Of a DNA stretch of 64,000 bases, positions 9,003 through 18,967 are shown in pieces. A program made the position numbers and the translations under genes. This DNA comes from Prochlorococcus sp. MIT 1341 (GTDB taxonomy: Bacteria > Cyanobacteriota > Cyanobacteriia > PCC-6307 > Cyanobiaceae). The notes below the pieces were generated by a model. It saw only the letters and a list, made by a program, of their open reading frames with translations. It did no database searches and was not told where the DNA came from. Location: NCBI RefSeq assembly GCF_034092415.1, contig NZ_CP139304.1, positions 1,100,001 to 1,164,000 on the forward strand. The letters are read 5' to 3'. How positions within the stretch are numbered: the first letter of the stretch is position 1; the number at the start of each line of letters is the position of its first letter.

Positions 9003-9920
9003 CTATGAGACACAATTAACTCTTCTTGCCATCCTGCACTTTGCGGACCTACTGCGAGGGTTAATAGCAACCTCATCTTTGCTTGCTTTCAGTGGCTTAC
9101 GCATTAATGGGTCGAAACGATCATCCTCCCGAAACACCTTCTTGACAGGTCTATCTTCTAATGAGTGAAAACTAATGACACAAGCTAATCCACCTTCAAC
9201 AAGCCAGTCAGGGATTTTGCTTAGAAAACGATCAAGAGTCTTTAATTCATCATTAACAGCTATTCGCAAAGCCTGAAAAGTTTTCGTAGCTGGATGAATT
9301 CGACCATGACGAATTTTTTTTGGAAAGCAACCAGCAACTGAATATGCCAATGCTGCAGTTCCATCATATTGACCATGCAACTGAAGATCTTTTTTAATGC
9401 GCCTAGCAATTCTTCGAGATAGGCGCTCCTCTCCGTATGAGTAAATAATATCTGCAAGTTCTTTTTCACTGACCTGATCGATCAAATCGGCTGCAGTTAA
9501 TAACGTTTCAGGGTTCATTCGCATATCTAATGGCCCATTACGTTTAAAACTAAATCCTCTTTCAGCACTATCCAACTGTGGGCTACTTACACCCAAATCA
9601 GCAAGAACAATTGCAGCCTTCTCGGTTGGCATAAAGTCAGCAAAATTTGTTGCAACTATTTCGACACGGTCCGCAAAAGGTCTTAAACGCTCAGCAGCAG
9701 CAACCCGCGCTGCAGGATCTTGATCAAGCCCCACCAAACGCAATGTGGGATAAGCCCTTAAAAGAAGTTCAGAATGGCCTCCACCTCCAAGTGTGGAATC
9801 TATTAAAAGACTGTCTTCAAAGAGTTTTAAAGGCAATTTGGAAATGATTTCCATGATCTCATCACCTAAGACAGGAAGGTGTTGAAATGCCGAATAAGAC
9901 GAAGATAAGTTTTCTGGCAT
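9003..9920 (-). CDS. rsmH: 16S rRNA (cytosine-1402-N4) methyltransferase
   Basis: RsmH (MraW) methylates C1402 of 16S rRNA in the decoding centre. Diagnostic segments are [11 protein letters not shown] near the start, [16 protein letters not shown] (SAM binding), [36 protein letters not shown] and the C-terminal [16 protein letters not shown]. At 305 residues it is of normal length. It is not in a division (dcw) cluster here. It is divergent from ndhH with 45 bp between starts. Confidence 0.97.
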   Translation of the reverse strand: MPENLSSSYSAFQHLPVLGDEIMEIISKLPLKLFEDSLLIDSTLGGGGHSELLLRAYPTLRLVGLDQDPAARVAAAERLRPFADRVEIVATNFADFMPTEKAAIVLADLGVSSPQLDSAERGFSFKRNGPLDMRMNPETLLTAADLIDQVSEKELADIIYSYGEERLSRRIARRIKKDLQLHGQYDGTAALAYSVAGCFPKKIRHGRIHPATKTFQALRIAVNDELKTLDRFLSKIPDWLVEGGLACVISFHSLEDRPVKKVFREDDRFDPLMRKPLKASKDEVAINPRSRSAKCRMARRVNCVS

Positions 9921-9965
9921 GAGTTCTTCCTAATATCTTGCAATAGCTCCTCAATCCAAAGGGCC

Positions 9966-11150
9966 ATGACGCAGCTTGAAACGCGAACAGAACCCATGGT
10001 CGTGAACTTCGGGCCCCATCACCCATCAATGCATGGAGTCCTTCGCCTGGTAGTTACCCTGGACGGCGAAGATGTTCTGGACTGTGAACCTGTCATTGGA
10101 TACCTCCATCGAGGAATGGAAAAAATTGCTGAGAACAGAACAAATGTAATGTTCGTTCCCTATGTGAGTCGAATGGACTATGCCGCTGGGATGTTTTATG
10201 AAGCAATTGTTGTTAATGCGCCAGAGCGCTTAGCAAATATTTCTGTTCCCAAGCGAGCAAGTTATATACGTGTCTTAATGCTTGAGCTCAACCGAATAGC
10301 TAACCATCTCCTTTGGCTTGGCCCTTTTCTTGCTGATGTTGGAGCTCAAACCCCATTCTTTTATATTTTTAGAGAGCGAGAAATGATTTATGACTTATGG
10401 GAAGCAGCTACTGGGCAAAGATTAATAAATAACAACTATTTCCGAATAGGGGGTGTTGCAAGTGATTTGCCTTGGGGATGGCTTGAAAAATGCAAAGACT
10501 TTTGCAATTGGTTTGGCCCGAAAATTGATGAATATGAAAAGTTAATTACTAATAATCCAATTTTCCGCAAAAGGATCGAAGGGTTAGGAACAATAACCAA
10601 AGAGGAAGCTATTAACTGGAGTCTTTCTGGCCCAATGCTAAGAGCCTCTGGCATACCCTGGGATTTAAGGAAGGTAGATCATTACGAATGCTATGACGAT
10701 TTTGAATGGGATGTCCCCTGGGAGAAGGAAGGAGATTGTTATGCAAGATATCGAGTAAGAATTGCAGAGATGCGCCAATCACTGAAAATTCTCCAACAAG
10801 CTTCCGAAATGATCCCTGGTGGGCCAACTGAAAACCTAGAAGCCAAAAAGATGTTAGAAGGCAAAAAAAGTTTATTTGCGGGCTTTGACTACCAATACAT
10901 TGCTAAGAAAGTTGCTCCCACATTTAAAATTCCAAATGGGGAGCTATACACCCGCCTTGAGTCTGGTAAAGGAGAAATCGGGGTTTTCTTACAAGGAAAC
11001 AATGACGTAACACCTTGGCGGTTCAAGATCCGTGCCGCAGACCTCAATAATTTGCAAATTTTGCCTCACATCCTTAAAGGAGCAAAAGTCGCAGATATTA
11101 TGGCCATTCTTGGTTCTATTGACGTAATCATGGGGTCGGTTGACCGCTAA
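9966..11150 (+). CDS. ndhH: NAD(P)H-quinone oxidoreductase subunit H
   Basis: NdhH is the 49-kDa-type subunit of the photosynthetic NDH-1 complex in the thylakoid membrane, acting in respiration and cyclic electron flow. At 394 residues it matches the cyanobacterial/chloroplast size. Recognisable segments include [17 protein letters not shown] at the start, [32 protein letters not shown] and the C-terminal [20 protein letters not shown]. The thioesterase gene begins 8 bp after its stop, so the two are probably one transcript. Confidence 0.97.
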   Translation: MTQLETRTEPMVVNFGPHHPSMHGVLRLVVTLDGEDVLDCEPVIGYLHRGMEKIAENRTNVMFVPYVSRMDYAAGMFYEAIVVNAPERLANISVPKRASYIRVLMLELNRIANHLLWLGPFLADVGAQTPFFYIFREREMIYDLWEAATGQRLINNNYFRIGGVASDLPWGWLEKCKDFCNWFGPKIDEYEKLITNNPIFRKRIEGLGTITKEEAINWSLSGPMLRASGIPWDLRKVDHYECYDDFEWDVPWEKEGDCYARYRVRIAEMRQSLKILQQASEMIPGGPTENLEAKKMLEGKKSLFAGFDYQYIAKKVAPTFKIPNGELYTRLESGKGEIGVFLQGNNDVTPWRFKIRAADLNNLQILPHILKGAKVADIMAILGSIDVIMGSVDR

Positions 11151-11158
11151 GGAAGTCA

Positions 11159-11626
11159 GTGTTGAAGCAAAACCCCGAAACCTGGCTTGTTTTAAAACGA
11201 ACTGCACGATTTGGTGATACCGACGCCGCAGGAGTCATGCACTTTCATCAGCTACTACGGTGGTGTCATGAAGCATGGGAAGAAAGCCTTGAAACTTACG
11301 GAATACAAAGTAATGAGATCTTCCCGTCATCTCAACTGGGTGAAGATATTCACCCAGTTGGCTTGCCCGTAGTTCACTGCCAAGCCAGCTTTAGAGGTCC
11401 AATCTATACAGGTGATGAGTTAATCGTCATAATCAAACCCATGCAATTAAACCCAAACAGTTTTGAAATAACAACGACTTTCAATATGCAGGGAAAGACT
11501 TTGGCTATTGGATTGATTCGACATATGGCTATCCATCCTGACACTCGTCAACGCATAGAAATGCCTGACAAGATTCAAAAGTGGTTAGAAGCCTCGTATG
11601 TAAACCATGGGCCAACTCCGACTTGA
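11159..11626 (+). CDS. menI: 1,4-dihydroxy-2-naphthoyl-CoA thioesterase (hot-dog fold)
   Basis: This 155-residue 4HBT-type hot-dog protein carries RTARFGDTDAAGVMHFHQLLRWCHEAWEE-type sequence, in which the Asp of DTDAAGV (D22) is the expected catalytic residue. In cyanobacteria this family (Slr0204 type) hydrolyses DHNA-CoA in phylloquinone synthesis, and menE, menC, menA and menF follow within 5 kb, which strongly supports that role over a generic acyl-CoA thioesterase. Translation probably starts at GTG 11159 or the next codon TTG. A 12-bp inverted repeat lies at 11333-11360 within the gene. Confidence 0.85.
   Translation: MLKQNPETWLVLKRTARFGDTDAAGVMHFHQLLRWCHEAWEESLETYGIQSNEIFPSSQLGEDIHPVGLPVVHCQASFRGPIYTGDELIVIIKPMQLNPNSFEITTTFNMQGKTLAIGLIRHMAIHPDTRQRIEMPDKIQKWLEASYVNHGPTPT
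11333..11360. repeat. Perfect 12-bp inverted repeat inside menI
   Basis: The arm CAACTGGGTGAA (11333-11344) and its reverse complement (11349-11360) are separated by GATA. It encodes about residues 59-68 of the thioesterase. There is no T-tract, so it is not a terminator. Confidence 0.95.
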
Positions 11627-11690
11627 AATTAAAAAAAGAAAAGCTCTTGAAAACACCTCTAAAAAACTCAACCCAAGGTAACCAACCCTA

Positions 11691-12923
11691 TTAAGAGTTC
11701 TCACGTAACCAGATCATCCATTTAGCTCGATCCCATTTGCCAGCTTCGGTACGAGAAAGACTCGGGCATAGATACCAAGCAGTAGGTTTCTCTGCAGGCA
11801 ACCAATCTTCGATAAGTCCAAACAACTTTTGGAACAACACTTTAGGTGTATAGGAACATTGCTCTTGATTCAAGCGCACCAATCCTGCCAACCTATGTCC
11901 CCACTCATCATCTTTTTTGGGCAAAAGCAACAAGTTTTCAATTGGCAAACTTGCTTCTCTTACAAGTTTAAATAATCGTTGCTCCAATTGCTCTGGAAAA
12001 ACAGTTTCACCTCCAGAGTGAACAGCAAAATCTATTCGCCCAATGATCTTCAAACTTACCTTATTAGTAAACTCTTCCAACTGAGCTTTATCAGCGGATC
12101 GCCACCATCCATCAATAGAACAGGGTTTCTGCACACCATGCTCTGTAAAACTGCTAATTGCCAACCTGGAAGTACGTATCAATAAAGTCCCATCATTCGA
12201 CAAACGTAACTCAACATCACTCAAAGGACTCCCACAACCTGTTTTACCTGCCAAAAAATCCTTCGGGGAAAGTGCAGTTACCATAGCCGCAGTCTCAGTA
12301 GATCCATAACAGGGAGCTAGAAGCAACCCTTCCAATCTCGCTAATTCTTCCAAACTTTTCGAAAGCTTATCCCCCCCTACCCATATAACAGAAAATCGTT
12401 TTAACCACTTCATCCCAAAGGGGTCAGACATCAAGCGTGCCAACTGGGTAGGGACCAAAGAAAGAAGACGAGGTTTTAAAGAGTCCTTTTCTTCAACGCG
12501 ACAAAACTCTTCCAGCAAAGCTGGATCATGCATTAATTCTCGCGAAAGCGAGACGTATTTAACTCCCCAAGATTTACTCCTCCACAATGGCATTAAGCCA
12601 CTGACATGGTGAAGGGGCAAAGGATTAAAAATCACACAGTCTTTAGGATTGATTCCCAGATCGCCAAGCCAGCTTGCGGTAGCGTTAGCTGAGCGATCTA
12701 AATGCCTACAAGGCTGCAAACAATACTTCCTAGAACCAGAGCTACCACCACTCGCCACTACGACACCAGGGCCTAAAGGTAAACAATCCCTGGTAATCAA
12801 GCGGTTAGTAGCGGGGTATGGCAACAAATGAACCCAAGAACCATTTTTAAGCTCTTTAAAAAGCTTCTCAATACAGAGGTTTATATGCTTTGGATTACAT
12901 TCAAGTAGAACTAAATTACTCAT
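11691..12923 (-). CDS. menE: O-succinylbenzoate--CoA ligase
   Basis: MenE activates o-succinylbenzoate with ATP and CoA. The acyl-adenylate family P-loop appears as VVASGGSSGSRK, with NPLPLHHVSGLMPLW, LAPCYGSTETAAMVTAL and the C-terminal hinge IGRIDFAVHSGGETVFPEQLE. It is about 410 residues, short for the family but usual for cyanobacterial MenE. The ATG ending at 12923 overlaps the menC stop as ATGA, which is why it is preferred over the ATG four codons upstream. It is the last gene of the leftward menA-menC-menE operon. Confidence 0.9.
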   Translation of the reverse strand: MSNLVLLECNPKHINLCIEKLFKELKNGSWVHLLPYPATNRLITRDCLPLGPGVVVASGGSSGSRKYCLQPCRHLDRSANATASWLGDLGINPKDCVIFNPLPLHHVSGLMPLWRSKSWGVKYVSLSRELMHDPALLEEFCRVEEKDSLKPRLLSLVPTQLARLMSDPFGMKWLKRFSVIWVGGDKLSKSLEELARLEGLLLAPCYGSTETAAMVTALSPKDFLAGKTGCGSPLSDVELRLSNDGTLLIRTSRLAISSFTEHGVQKPCSIDGWWRSADKAQLEEFTNKVSLKIIGRIDFAVHSGGETVFPEQLEQRLFKLVREASLPIENLLLLPKKDDEWGHRLAGLVRLNQEQCSYTPKVLFQKLFGLIEDWLPAEKPTAWYLCPSLSRTEAGKWDRAKWMIWLRENS

Positions 12924-13897
12924 ATTGCTTGCCAAACAATCTCAGGATTATCGCTAAACAATTTGTCTTGCGGGAACCAACCAGGTGCAAGGCCTGGAGC
13001 GGTAGGAGTAGGGCCATTGTGTTGTATAGCCGCCAAATGATTCACCCATCTACGGCCAATACCTGTCTCAAATGCAGTACTAATCATTCTATGAGACCTA
13101 CCCCGTTTTAAATCATTTAATAAGGGGCGAGGATCACCATCAATAACTGGTCTTCGTACCTGCCAACCAAACCACGATTCCCGTAAAGACGTATCTGCTA
13201 ACAAAGACTCATCGAGCGCAACAGGGACATATGTAGCCAAATTAATTAAGCCCTCCAAGTCATTAACTGGCAAAGGTTGTTCAAACCATTCCAACCTTTC
13301 TTCATGTCGCAAGTGATTAGCCCAATTCTTTGCAATAGCTCTATTCCAACCACCATTGGCATCCAGTCTCAAACGAATATTTTCGGGAAGAATGTCTAGC
13401 AACTTATCCAAAATAGAAAGCTCCTCATCCACTGATTCAACTCCAACCTTCCATTTAAAAGTGAGAGAATTTGTTTGTTGAGAATAGTGTTTAAGAAATA
13501 CCTCAACATCTAACAAAGCCTGATGACCTTTAGATAAAAGGAATGCAGACTCTGGAGCTTCTAACCAATCTGAAGGGTAATCAAATAAACCATCAAGCTC
13601 TCCTAATGCCGCGCCGATTCCAAAGGCAAATGCACTTGGAGCCTGCATTAAAAAATCTTCCAAACTTCTTCGAGTCATTTTGCTCTGTAGAACATCAAAC
13701 AAATCAAAACATTCCTTGAAGTCATCTAAACCCAATGGTGAAACCTCTCCCCAGCCACATCTCCCCAAAGAATCCTGTATACGAATTAACCAACCACTTC
13801 TTTTGTGAAGAATGCCATGTGAAGTTTGTAAAGGTCTCAGCAACCGAAATGAATAAGGCTTGAAATGAAATCTTAAATCCACAAATAGGTCAACCAA
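12920..13897 (-). CDS. menC: o-Succinylbenzoate synthase
   Basis: MenC dehydrates SHCHC to o-succinylbenzoate. It belongs to the enolase superfamily; visible landmarks are the catalytic lysine segment TFKWKVGVES, the metal-binding IRLRLDANGGWN, LEWFEQPLP and VALDESL. At 325 residues it has the expected size. The apparent start is a TTG at 13897 overlapping the menA stop by 8 bp; a GTG five codons in is an alternative. It sits between menA and menE in an overlapping leftward operon, which fixes the assignment within the superfamily. Confidence 0.9.
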   Translation of the reverse strand: MVDLFVDLRFHFKPYSFRLLRPLQTSHGILHKRSGWLIRIQDSLGRCGWGEVSPLGLDDFKECFDLFDVLQSKMTRRSLEDFLMQAPSAFAFGIGAALGELDGLFDYPSDWLEAPESAFLLSKGHQALLDVEVFLKHYSQQTNSLTFKWKVGVESVDEELSILDKLLDILPENIRLRLDANGGWNRAIAKNWANHLRHEERLEWFEQPLPVNDLEGLINLATYVPVALDESLLADTSLRESWFGWQVRRPVIDGDPRPLLNDLKRGRSHRMISTAFETGIGRRWVNHLAAIQHNGPTPTAPGLAPGWFPQDKLFSDNPEIVWQAI

Positions 13898-14864
13898 TTC
13901 TTAGTAAGCCAAACTCAAAAAAACGAGCCAAAGCAAAGCCAATACTTAAACCCAAACCATTAAGAGCCTGAAATCTCAATGCTAAAAACTTACATCCACT
14001 TATCTTCTCAGGTTGATCGTGATAGGCATGTAATAAGCGTATTAATTTAATTCCTGAAGGCAATCCCAAAAACCCTAACAAAGAAGTAATAGGCCATTTG
14101 CCCAAAAAGACTGGCAGCAATTCCACAGCAAATATTGCAAACAAAAACCATGGAACAAGTCTCGCCGCACGCCTTGTACCCAAACGAACCAAAGGTGATC
14201 TTTTACCATGAGCAGCATCTTCATCAACCTGATGAAAATGCGAACAAAACAAAACAAGAGTTGTTGCAAGAGCAGGTCCCGATCCCAATCCGAGAGATAA
14301 CGCCCACGGCACTACCGATTCATTGATTGAGATAGGAGCTAAAACTAGTAATGCCGCTGCAGTAGCAAAGGGTCCGAATGCAAGCCAACAAAGAGGCTCC
14401 CCTAGCCCTTTATAACCCAATCGAAAGGGGGGGCCTTGATAAAGATATCCCAAAAAGCAACTAAACAAAACCAGTCCAAATACTGCGAAGCTACTTCTCC
14501 ATGCCAAAGTGAAAATAATGAGCAAACCTAAAAGCAGTGCGCAATAAGCCAGACGCCCAACCATCCCTCTTTCACCTAGAAGTTTTACGACCGAATGCGG
14601 TTTAGCAAATTCATCTACACCTGTTTCATCATCAAAAAGATCATTAGTTAAGTTTTCCCAAAGCAATAAAAGGACCGAAGCAAGCAGAAATCCAAACAAA
14701 TGATCAATTCGGACAAAATCACCTGCCCCGAAGCGCCAACCAGCCGCCAAAAGTACTGGCATCACAGCAACAGAGTACAAAGGCCACTTAATTGCAGCCC
14801 TCCAAAGGCGAACTTTTTCTGACTTCAACGCATGAAGGGATACAACAGCCTTATGGTCTTGCAT
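13890..14864 (-). CDS. menA: 1,4-dihydroxy-2-naphthoate phytyltransferase
   Basis: This UbiA-family membrane prenyltransferase attaches the phytyl chain to DHNA to form the phylloquinone precursor of photosystem I. LLLWENLTNDLFDDETGVDEF carries the first Asp-rich Mg-prenyl-diphosphate motif, and CSHFHQVDEDAAHGKRSPLVRLG carries the second. About eight hydrophobic segments alternate with short loops. The frame can be extended upstream to 14954, but that would overlap the divergent menF coding region; the ATG ending at 14864 leaves 74 bp for a shared promoter region and is preferred. It heads the menA-menC-menE operon. Confidence 0.92.
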   Translation of the reverse strand: MQDHKAVVSLHALKSEKVRLWRAAIKWPLYSVAVMPVLLAAGWRFGAGDFVRIDHLFGFLLASVLLLLWENLTNDLFDDETGVDEFAKPHSVVKLLGERGMVGRLAYCALLLGLLIIFTLAWRSSFAVFGLVLFSCFLGYLYQGPPFRLGYKGLGEPLCWLAFGPFATAAALLVLAPISINESVVPWALSLGLGSGPALATTLVLFCSHFHQVDEDAAHGKRSPLVRLGTRRAARLVPWFLFAIFAVELLPVFLGKWPITSLLGFLGLPSGIKLIRLLHAYHDQPEKISGCKFLALRFQALNGLGLSIGFALARFFEFGLLRIG

Positions 14865-14938
14865 GTAATCAATCCCCCTTTTACCCACGTGACGGTTTAT
14901 ACATTTGAGCAGCCCCTGCAGTAAATCTGCACTGAAGG

Positions 14939-16363
14939 ATGAAAGCTGATCCAAGCTTCAGCGAAATCATGAACGCATCATCCATAGGTTGGTGCGACAA
15001 GAAAGGTGATGAAGGTGTTCTAAGCATTGCCTTACCGATCAAAAATGCAGACCCACTGGAACTATTACCCGTAATAGCTGAAGAACATCAGTTTCGCTTC
15101 CTTTGGGATGAAGCTAAAGATCTAAGTCTTGCAGCTGCAGGATATTGCCAAAAAATAGAGCTTGCTGGTCCTAAACGTTTTGAATTAGCACAACGTTTTA
15201 GCGATGCAACTTTTGGGAAACTAACAAATGCATCCCCTAATACATATCCTCTAGCTAGACCAAGGATCCTCTTGGCTTTTTCATTCTTTAAACAAGCAAT
15301 GGAAAGACTGCAGAGCCATGAAAACATCCCAGCAATGCAAGCTGTGCTGCCCAAATGGCAAATAAGTCGGCAAGGAGAAAGTGCGTGGTTACGCCTTAAC
15401 GGAATAGTCACTCATGAAGCAGATGCAAGAGAGCTTGCTGAACATCTTTGGATAATGAAAGAAGCTCTAATGAGCAATCACAAAAAAACAATCACTACCA
15501 ATACCTATAGCCTGGCTCATTACCAAAACTCAAAAGACTGGCAAAACAGCTACATGCCAGCCTTAAGTAAAGGCATTGAATTAGTAGAAAATGGACAACT
15601 CAACAAGCTAGTACTGGCTGTGAGGCAATCCATACAACTCAAAGAATCCTTAGATCCTTTGCAACTGTTATCTCGTCTTAGAAAGCAACAAAATGGAAGT
15701 TGTAGATTTCTCTGGCAAAGAAAATTTGGCGAAGCGTTTTTTGGAGCCTCACCTGAAAAACTCCTAAGCCTAAAAAAAGGCCACTTCTACTGCGATGCTT
15801 TAGCAGGAACTGCTAGTCGCAATGACAATGGTTCTCTTCTTCTCAAATCAAACAAAGATAGGTTGGAACACGAACTAGTTGTAAATGAAATAACTCAGCA
15901 ACTCATTAATGAAGGCCTAGAGCCAAAAAGGCCAAACAAACCATGCTTGGCAAAATTTGGGAAACTAGTACATCTTCATACTCCGATCAAGGCTATATCT
16001 AACAATCAAAGAGCATTATTGCTGGCCGAAAAATTACACCCAACTCCAGCTGTAGCAGGATTACCTCGCAAAGAAGCCATATCCTGGTTGAGGACATTAG
16101 AACCCTTTGAAAGAGGGAACTACGCTGCACCTATAGGGTGGATTGATAGTGAAGGAGAAACCGAATTAAGAGTGGCGATAAGATGCGGAACAGTGAAAGG
16201 AAACTTGTTAGAACTAACTGCTGGAGCTGGACTGGTAAAAGGATCAATAGCAGAAAAAGAACTCGAAGAGGTTGGACTGAAACTAACTGTTCTTGCTGAC
16301 CAACTAGCGGCAGTGCAATGTGATCCTCACGACAAAGAGTTCAAAAGGCAATCGATGACTTGA
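14939..16363 (+). CDS. menF: Isochorismate synthase
   Basis: This chorismate-utilising enzyme converts chorismate to isochorismate, the first step of phylloquinone synthesis. The C-terminal catalytic domain shows [49 protein letters not shown] and the final [20 protein letters not shown], all typical of isochorismate synthases and not of anthranilate or ADC synthases. The 474-residue size includes the usual variable N-terminal half. The location opposite menA confirms the pathway. It ends inside the 3' end of gshB (37-bp tail-to-tail overlap). Confidence 0.93.
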   Translation: MKADPSFSEIMNASSIGWCDKKGDEGVLSIALPIKNADPLELLPVIAEEHQFRFLWDEAKDLSLAAAGYCQKIELAGPKRFELAQRFSDATFGKLTNASPNTYPLARPRILLAFSFFKQAMERLQSHENIPAMQAVLPKWQISRQGESAWLRLNGIVTHEADARELAEHLWIMKEALMSNHKKTITTNTYSLAHYQNSKDWQNSYMPALSKGIELVENGQLNKLVLAVRQSIQLKESLDPLQLLSRLRKQQNGSCRFLWQRKFGEAFFGASPEKLLSLKKGHFYCDALAGTASRNDNGSLLLKSNKDRLEHELVVNEITQQLINEGLEPKRPNKPCLAKFGKLVHLHTPIKAISNNQRALLLAEKLHPTPAVAGLPRKEAISWLRTLEPFERGNYAAPIGWIDSEGETELRVAIRCGTVKGNLLELTAGAGLVKGSIAEKELEEVGLKLTVLADQLAAVQCDPHDKEFKRQSMT

Positions 16364-17253
16364 TCTGCAAGTGGAATTCCCATAAGTCTCTCTACTTCCC
16401 TGATTCCTGTAGGGCTAGTCACATTAATCTCGCTAAGGATCCCATCAATCACATCTATACCAACAAAAAAAAGTCCATTTTCTCTTAAAGCTGGAGCAAT
16501 CTGTTCACAAATCTCATTTTCAACTGAACTGAGCTCTGTTGCCTCTGGAGTTCCTCCAACTGCAAGATTGCTACGGAAATCTCCCCGTTTAGGTCGCCGA
16601 TTAACTGCTCCTAAAGGCTTCCCATCTACTAAAAGGATTCGCTTGTCTCCATTAAGCACTGCAGGAAGAAAACGCTGGATCATAACTGGCAAGCGTTCCT
16701 GATCCGTGACCAACTCAAGCAAAGCCTCCAAACCTGGGGCTGACTTTGCCACGCGAATTACACCTTGCCCTGCTTTACCTCCTAACGGTTTAAGTACAAC
16801 CTCGCCCTGTTCACGAGCAAATGATGCTAGAGCAGTTACTCGACTACCTACAAAAGTAGGGGCCATGAATGAACTGAAACGCAATGCACCTAACTTTTCA
16901 TTCCATGCTCTTAGAGAACTAGGTTTATTGACGACTCGAACTCCATCACGCTCAGCGAGTTCTAACAAATGGGTTGCATAAAGATATGCAGCATCAACAG
17001 GTGGATCCTTTCGCATCCAAATGCAGTCAAAATCAATCAACTGACAAGCCTCTGGCTCGCCTTGCTGCAACCAAGGCTCAGGAATGACATGAGAAGCAAT
17101 AGCCCAAGAAGTGGAAGCTTGAGCCTGAAGATCTGAAGTTGTACAAACCCAGACCCCTATTGAAGCTCTATGAGCCGCCTGCATAAGAGCAACTGAGGAA
17201 TCCTTAGAGGGGTTGATTAGCGGGATAGGGTCCAGTACAAATAGGTGTCGCAT
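16327..17253 (-). CDS. gshB: Glutathione synthetase
   Basis: GshB joins gamma-glutamylcysteine and glycine using [26 protein letters not shown] at the N-terminus, [51 protein letters not shown] (ATP-grasp), [11 protein letters not shown] and [21 protein letters not shown] are all characteristic of the prokaryotic enzyme. The size of 308 residues is normal. grxC lies just upstream on the same strand (4 bp gap), forming a plausible glutathione/glutaredoxin operon. Confidence 0.96.
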   Translation of the reverse strand: MRHLFVLDPIPLINPSKDSSVALMQAAHRASIGVWVCTTSDLQAQASTSWAIASHVIPEPWLQQGEPEACQLIDFDCIWMRKDPPVDAAYLYATHLLELAERDGVRVVNKPSSLRAWNEKLGALRFSSFMAPTFVGSRVTALASFAREQGEVVLKPLGGKAGQGVIRVAKSAPGLEALLELVTDQERLPVMIQRFLPAVLNGDKRILLVDGKPLGAVNRRPKRGDFRSNLAVGGTPEATELSSVENEICEQIAPALRENGLFFVGIDVIDGILSEINVTSPTGIREVERLMGIPLADQVIDCLLNSLS

Positions 17254-17257
17254 AAAA

Positions 17258-17521
17258 TCAACCCACTAAACCAAGCAAAACATCCAACTGTTTTGTACTT
17301 TCCAATGCATATAAATCATCACATCCACCAACTGGCTTTCCCTCGATAAATATCTGAGGAACAGTAGTTCTGCCACCTGCCCTGTTCGCCATACGAGTTC
17401 TTGCTTCATTATCGCCATCAATGGAATACTCCTCATATCTCACTCCCTTTCTTTCAAGCAACATTTTCGCCCGTATACAAAATGGGCAAGATTGCCATGT
17501 ATAGATCTCAACCTTGTTCAT
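17258..17521 (-). CDS. grxC: Glutaredoxin 3
   Basis: This is an 87-residue dithiol glutaredoxin with the active site CPFC (residues 12-15), [21 protein letters not shown] carrying the conserved cis-Pro and the glutathione-binding GG-D. The frame extends upstream to 17623, but those 34 extra residues do not look like a glutaredoxin and overlap the start of divergent prfB; the ATG ending at 17521 gives the family length. Its neighbour gshB makes the reductant it needs. Confidence 0.94.
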   Translation of the reverse strand: MNKVEIYTWQSCPFCIRAKMLLERKGVRYEEYSIDGDNEARTRMANRAGGRTTVPQIFIEGKPVGGCDDLYALESTKQLDVLLGLVG

Positions 17522-17617
17522 AATGAAAAAAACATTCTTAATCATCCTATGAATTGTGATTCTCAGTCGTTGTACTGATAACTTCAAGACTAAATTATCC
17601 GCTACCGTCCTAAACCA

Positions 17618-18746
17618 TTGCAAGATCTAACAGACTTCAAACGAGACCTCTCACTCCTCACTGAGCGCCTGGGCAAAGCCCAGGACTGTCTTTGACGTCC
17701 CCGCTCTTACCGCACAGCAAAAAGACCTTGAAAAATTAGCCTCTCAAGCAGGGTTTTGGGATGATCAACAAAACGCACAAAAAAAGATGCGGCTTTTGGA
17801 CGAAGTCAAAGCACAATTGAATCTTCTTGTAACTTGGAACAATGCAATTAAGGATGCAAAGGCGACTCTAGAGTTATATGAATTAGAGCCTGATGAAGAG
17901 ATCCTAGAAGAATCTCAAATAGGTCTTAAAAAACTTTGCAATGACTTGGATAGATGGGAATTAGAAAGACTGCTCAGTGGTCCTTACGATCAGGAAGGGG
18001 CTATTTTGTCAATCAATGCAGGGGCTGGTGGAACTGATGCTCAAGACTGGGCACAAATGCTTTTAAGGATGTACACCAGATGGGCAGAAGATCATGCCAT
18101 GAAAGTAACCATCGATGAAATTTCAGAAGGAGAAGAAGCAGGTATCAAAAGCGCTACAATTGAAATTGAAGGACGTTATGCGTATGGCTATCTACAAAAT
18201 GAGAAAGGTACACATCGCCTTGTAAGAATCTCTCCATTCAACGCTAACGATAAACGGCAAACCAGCTTTGCAGGTATTGAGGTAATGCCCAAATTGGATC
18301 AAGAAGTTGAACTAGATATACCTGAAAAAGATTTAGAAGTAACTACAAGCCGCTCAGGAGGTGCAGGTGGTCAAAATGTAAATAAAGTTGAGACAGCTGT
18401 TCGTATTCTCCACATCCCTACAGGACTTGCCGTTCGATGTACTCAAGAAAGATCCCAATTGCAAAATAAAGAAAAAGCAATGGCACTTTTAAAAGCAAAG
18501 CTTCTTGTGATTGCACAAGAACAACGTGCCGCTGAAATAGCAGATATCCGTGGAGATATTGTTGAAGCTGCCTGGGGGAACCAAATTAGAAATTATGTCT
18601 TTCATCCATATCAAATGGTCAAAGACTTGCGCACAGAAGAAGAAACGACAGATGTGCAAAGTGTTATGGATGGAGACCTAGACAATTTCATCCAAGGCCT
18701 ACTTCGCCAAGGAGTAGAAGATCTTGAGAAGAACTTAATAGAGTAA
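17618..18746 (+). CDS. prfB: Peptide chain release factor 2 (programmed +1 frameshift)
   Basis: RF2 reads UAA and UGA stop codons. The frame from 17787 lacks the N-terminal domain, but the missing part can be read: a zero-frame segment from TTG 17618 encodes [19 protein letters not shown] and ends at CTT TGA (17690-17695); a +1 slip on CTT continues as D-V-P-A-L-T in the long frame. The joined product is 375 residues, normal for RF2. The anticodon-like tripeptide SPF ([10 protein letters not shown]) marks RF2, not RF1, and GGQ lies in [13 protein letters not shown]. Since RF2 itself reads UGA, low RF2 favours the shift, giving autoregulation. The TTG start is inferred by analogy; it lacks a clear Shine-Dalgarno. 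Confidence 0.93.
17668..17695 (+). promoter_or_regulatory. prfB recoding site: hairpin plus CTT-TGA-C slippery stop
   Basis: The slippery heptamer CTTTGAC (17690-17696) is identical to the one in E. coli prfB. Just upstream, CCTGGGC (17668-17674), a three-base AAA loop and GCCCAGG (17678-17684) form a perfect 7-bp hairpin ending 5 nt before CTT. The internal Shine-Dalgarno-like AGGA (17682-17685), which normally stimulates slippage, overlaps the hairpin's 3' arm. The AGGA is weaker than the AGGGGG of E. coli. Confidence 0.85.
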
Positions 18747-18756
18747 CTAAAATCTT

Positions 18757-18948
18757 ATGAACATTAAAGAATCTACAGAAAATCAAAAAATGAAAAAAGT
18801 TACTCCTCCAAGTTTTATCAAACTGGCAATGAGAAATATGGTGAAGAAAGGGAGGCAAAGTATATTCCACTTTGGCTTGACAGCAATTGGTTTTATTATT
18901 TTTATTTTAATCATAGCGTTTCTAGGACGCCCAACCTTACCTCATTAA
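18757..18948 (+). CDS. Small single-pass membrane protein (DUF3285-like)
   Basis: This 63-residue protein has a polar, basic N-terminal half (TPPSFIKLAMRNMVKKGRQS) and one C-terminal transmembrane helix (GLTAIGFIIFILIIAFLG). It resembles the small cyanobacterial family DUF3285 as I remember it; function unknown. It lies 10 bp after prfB and 19 bp before ybeY on the same strand, suggesting one transcript of translation-related genes. Confidence 0.75.
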   Translation: MNIKESTENQKMKKVTPPSFIKLAMRNMVKKGRQSIFHFGLTAIGFIIFILIIAFLGRPTLPH

Positions 18949-18967
18949 TTTCAGAACTTACAAGACA

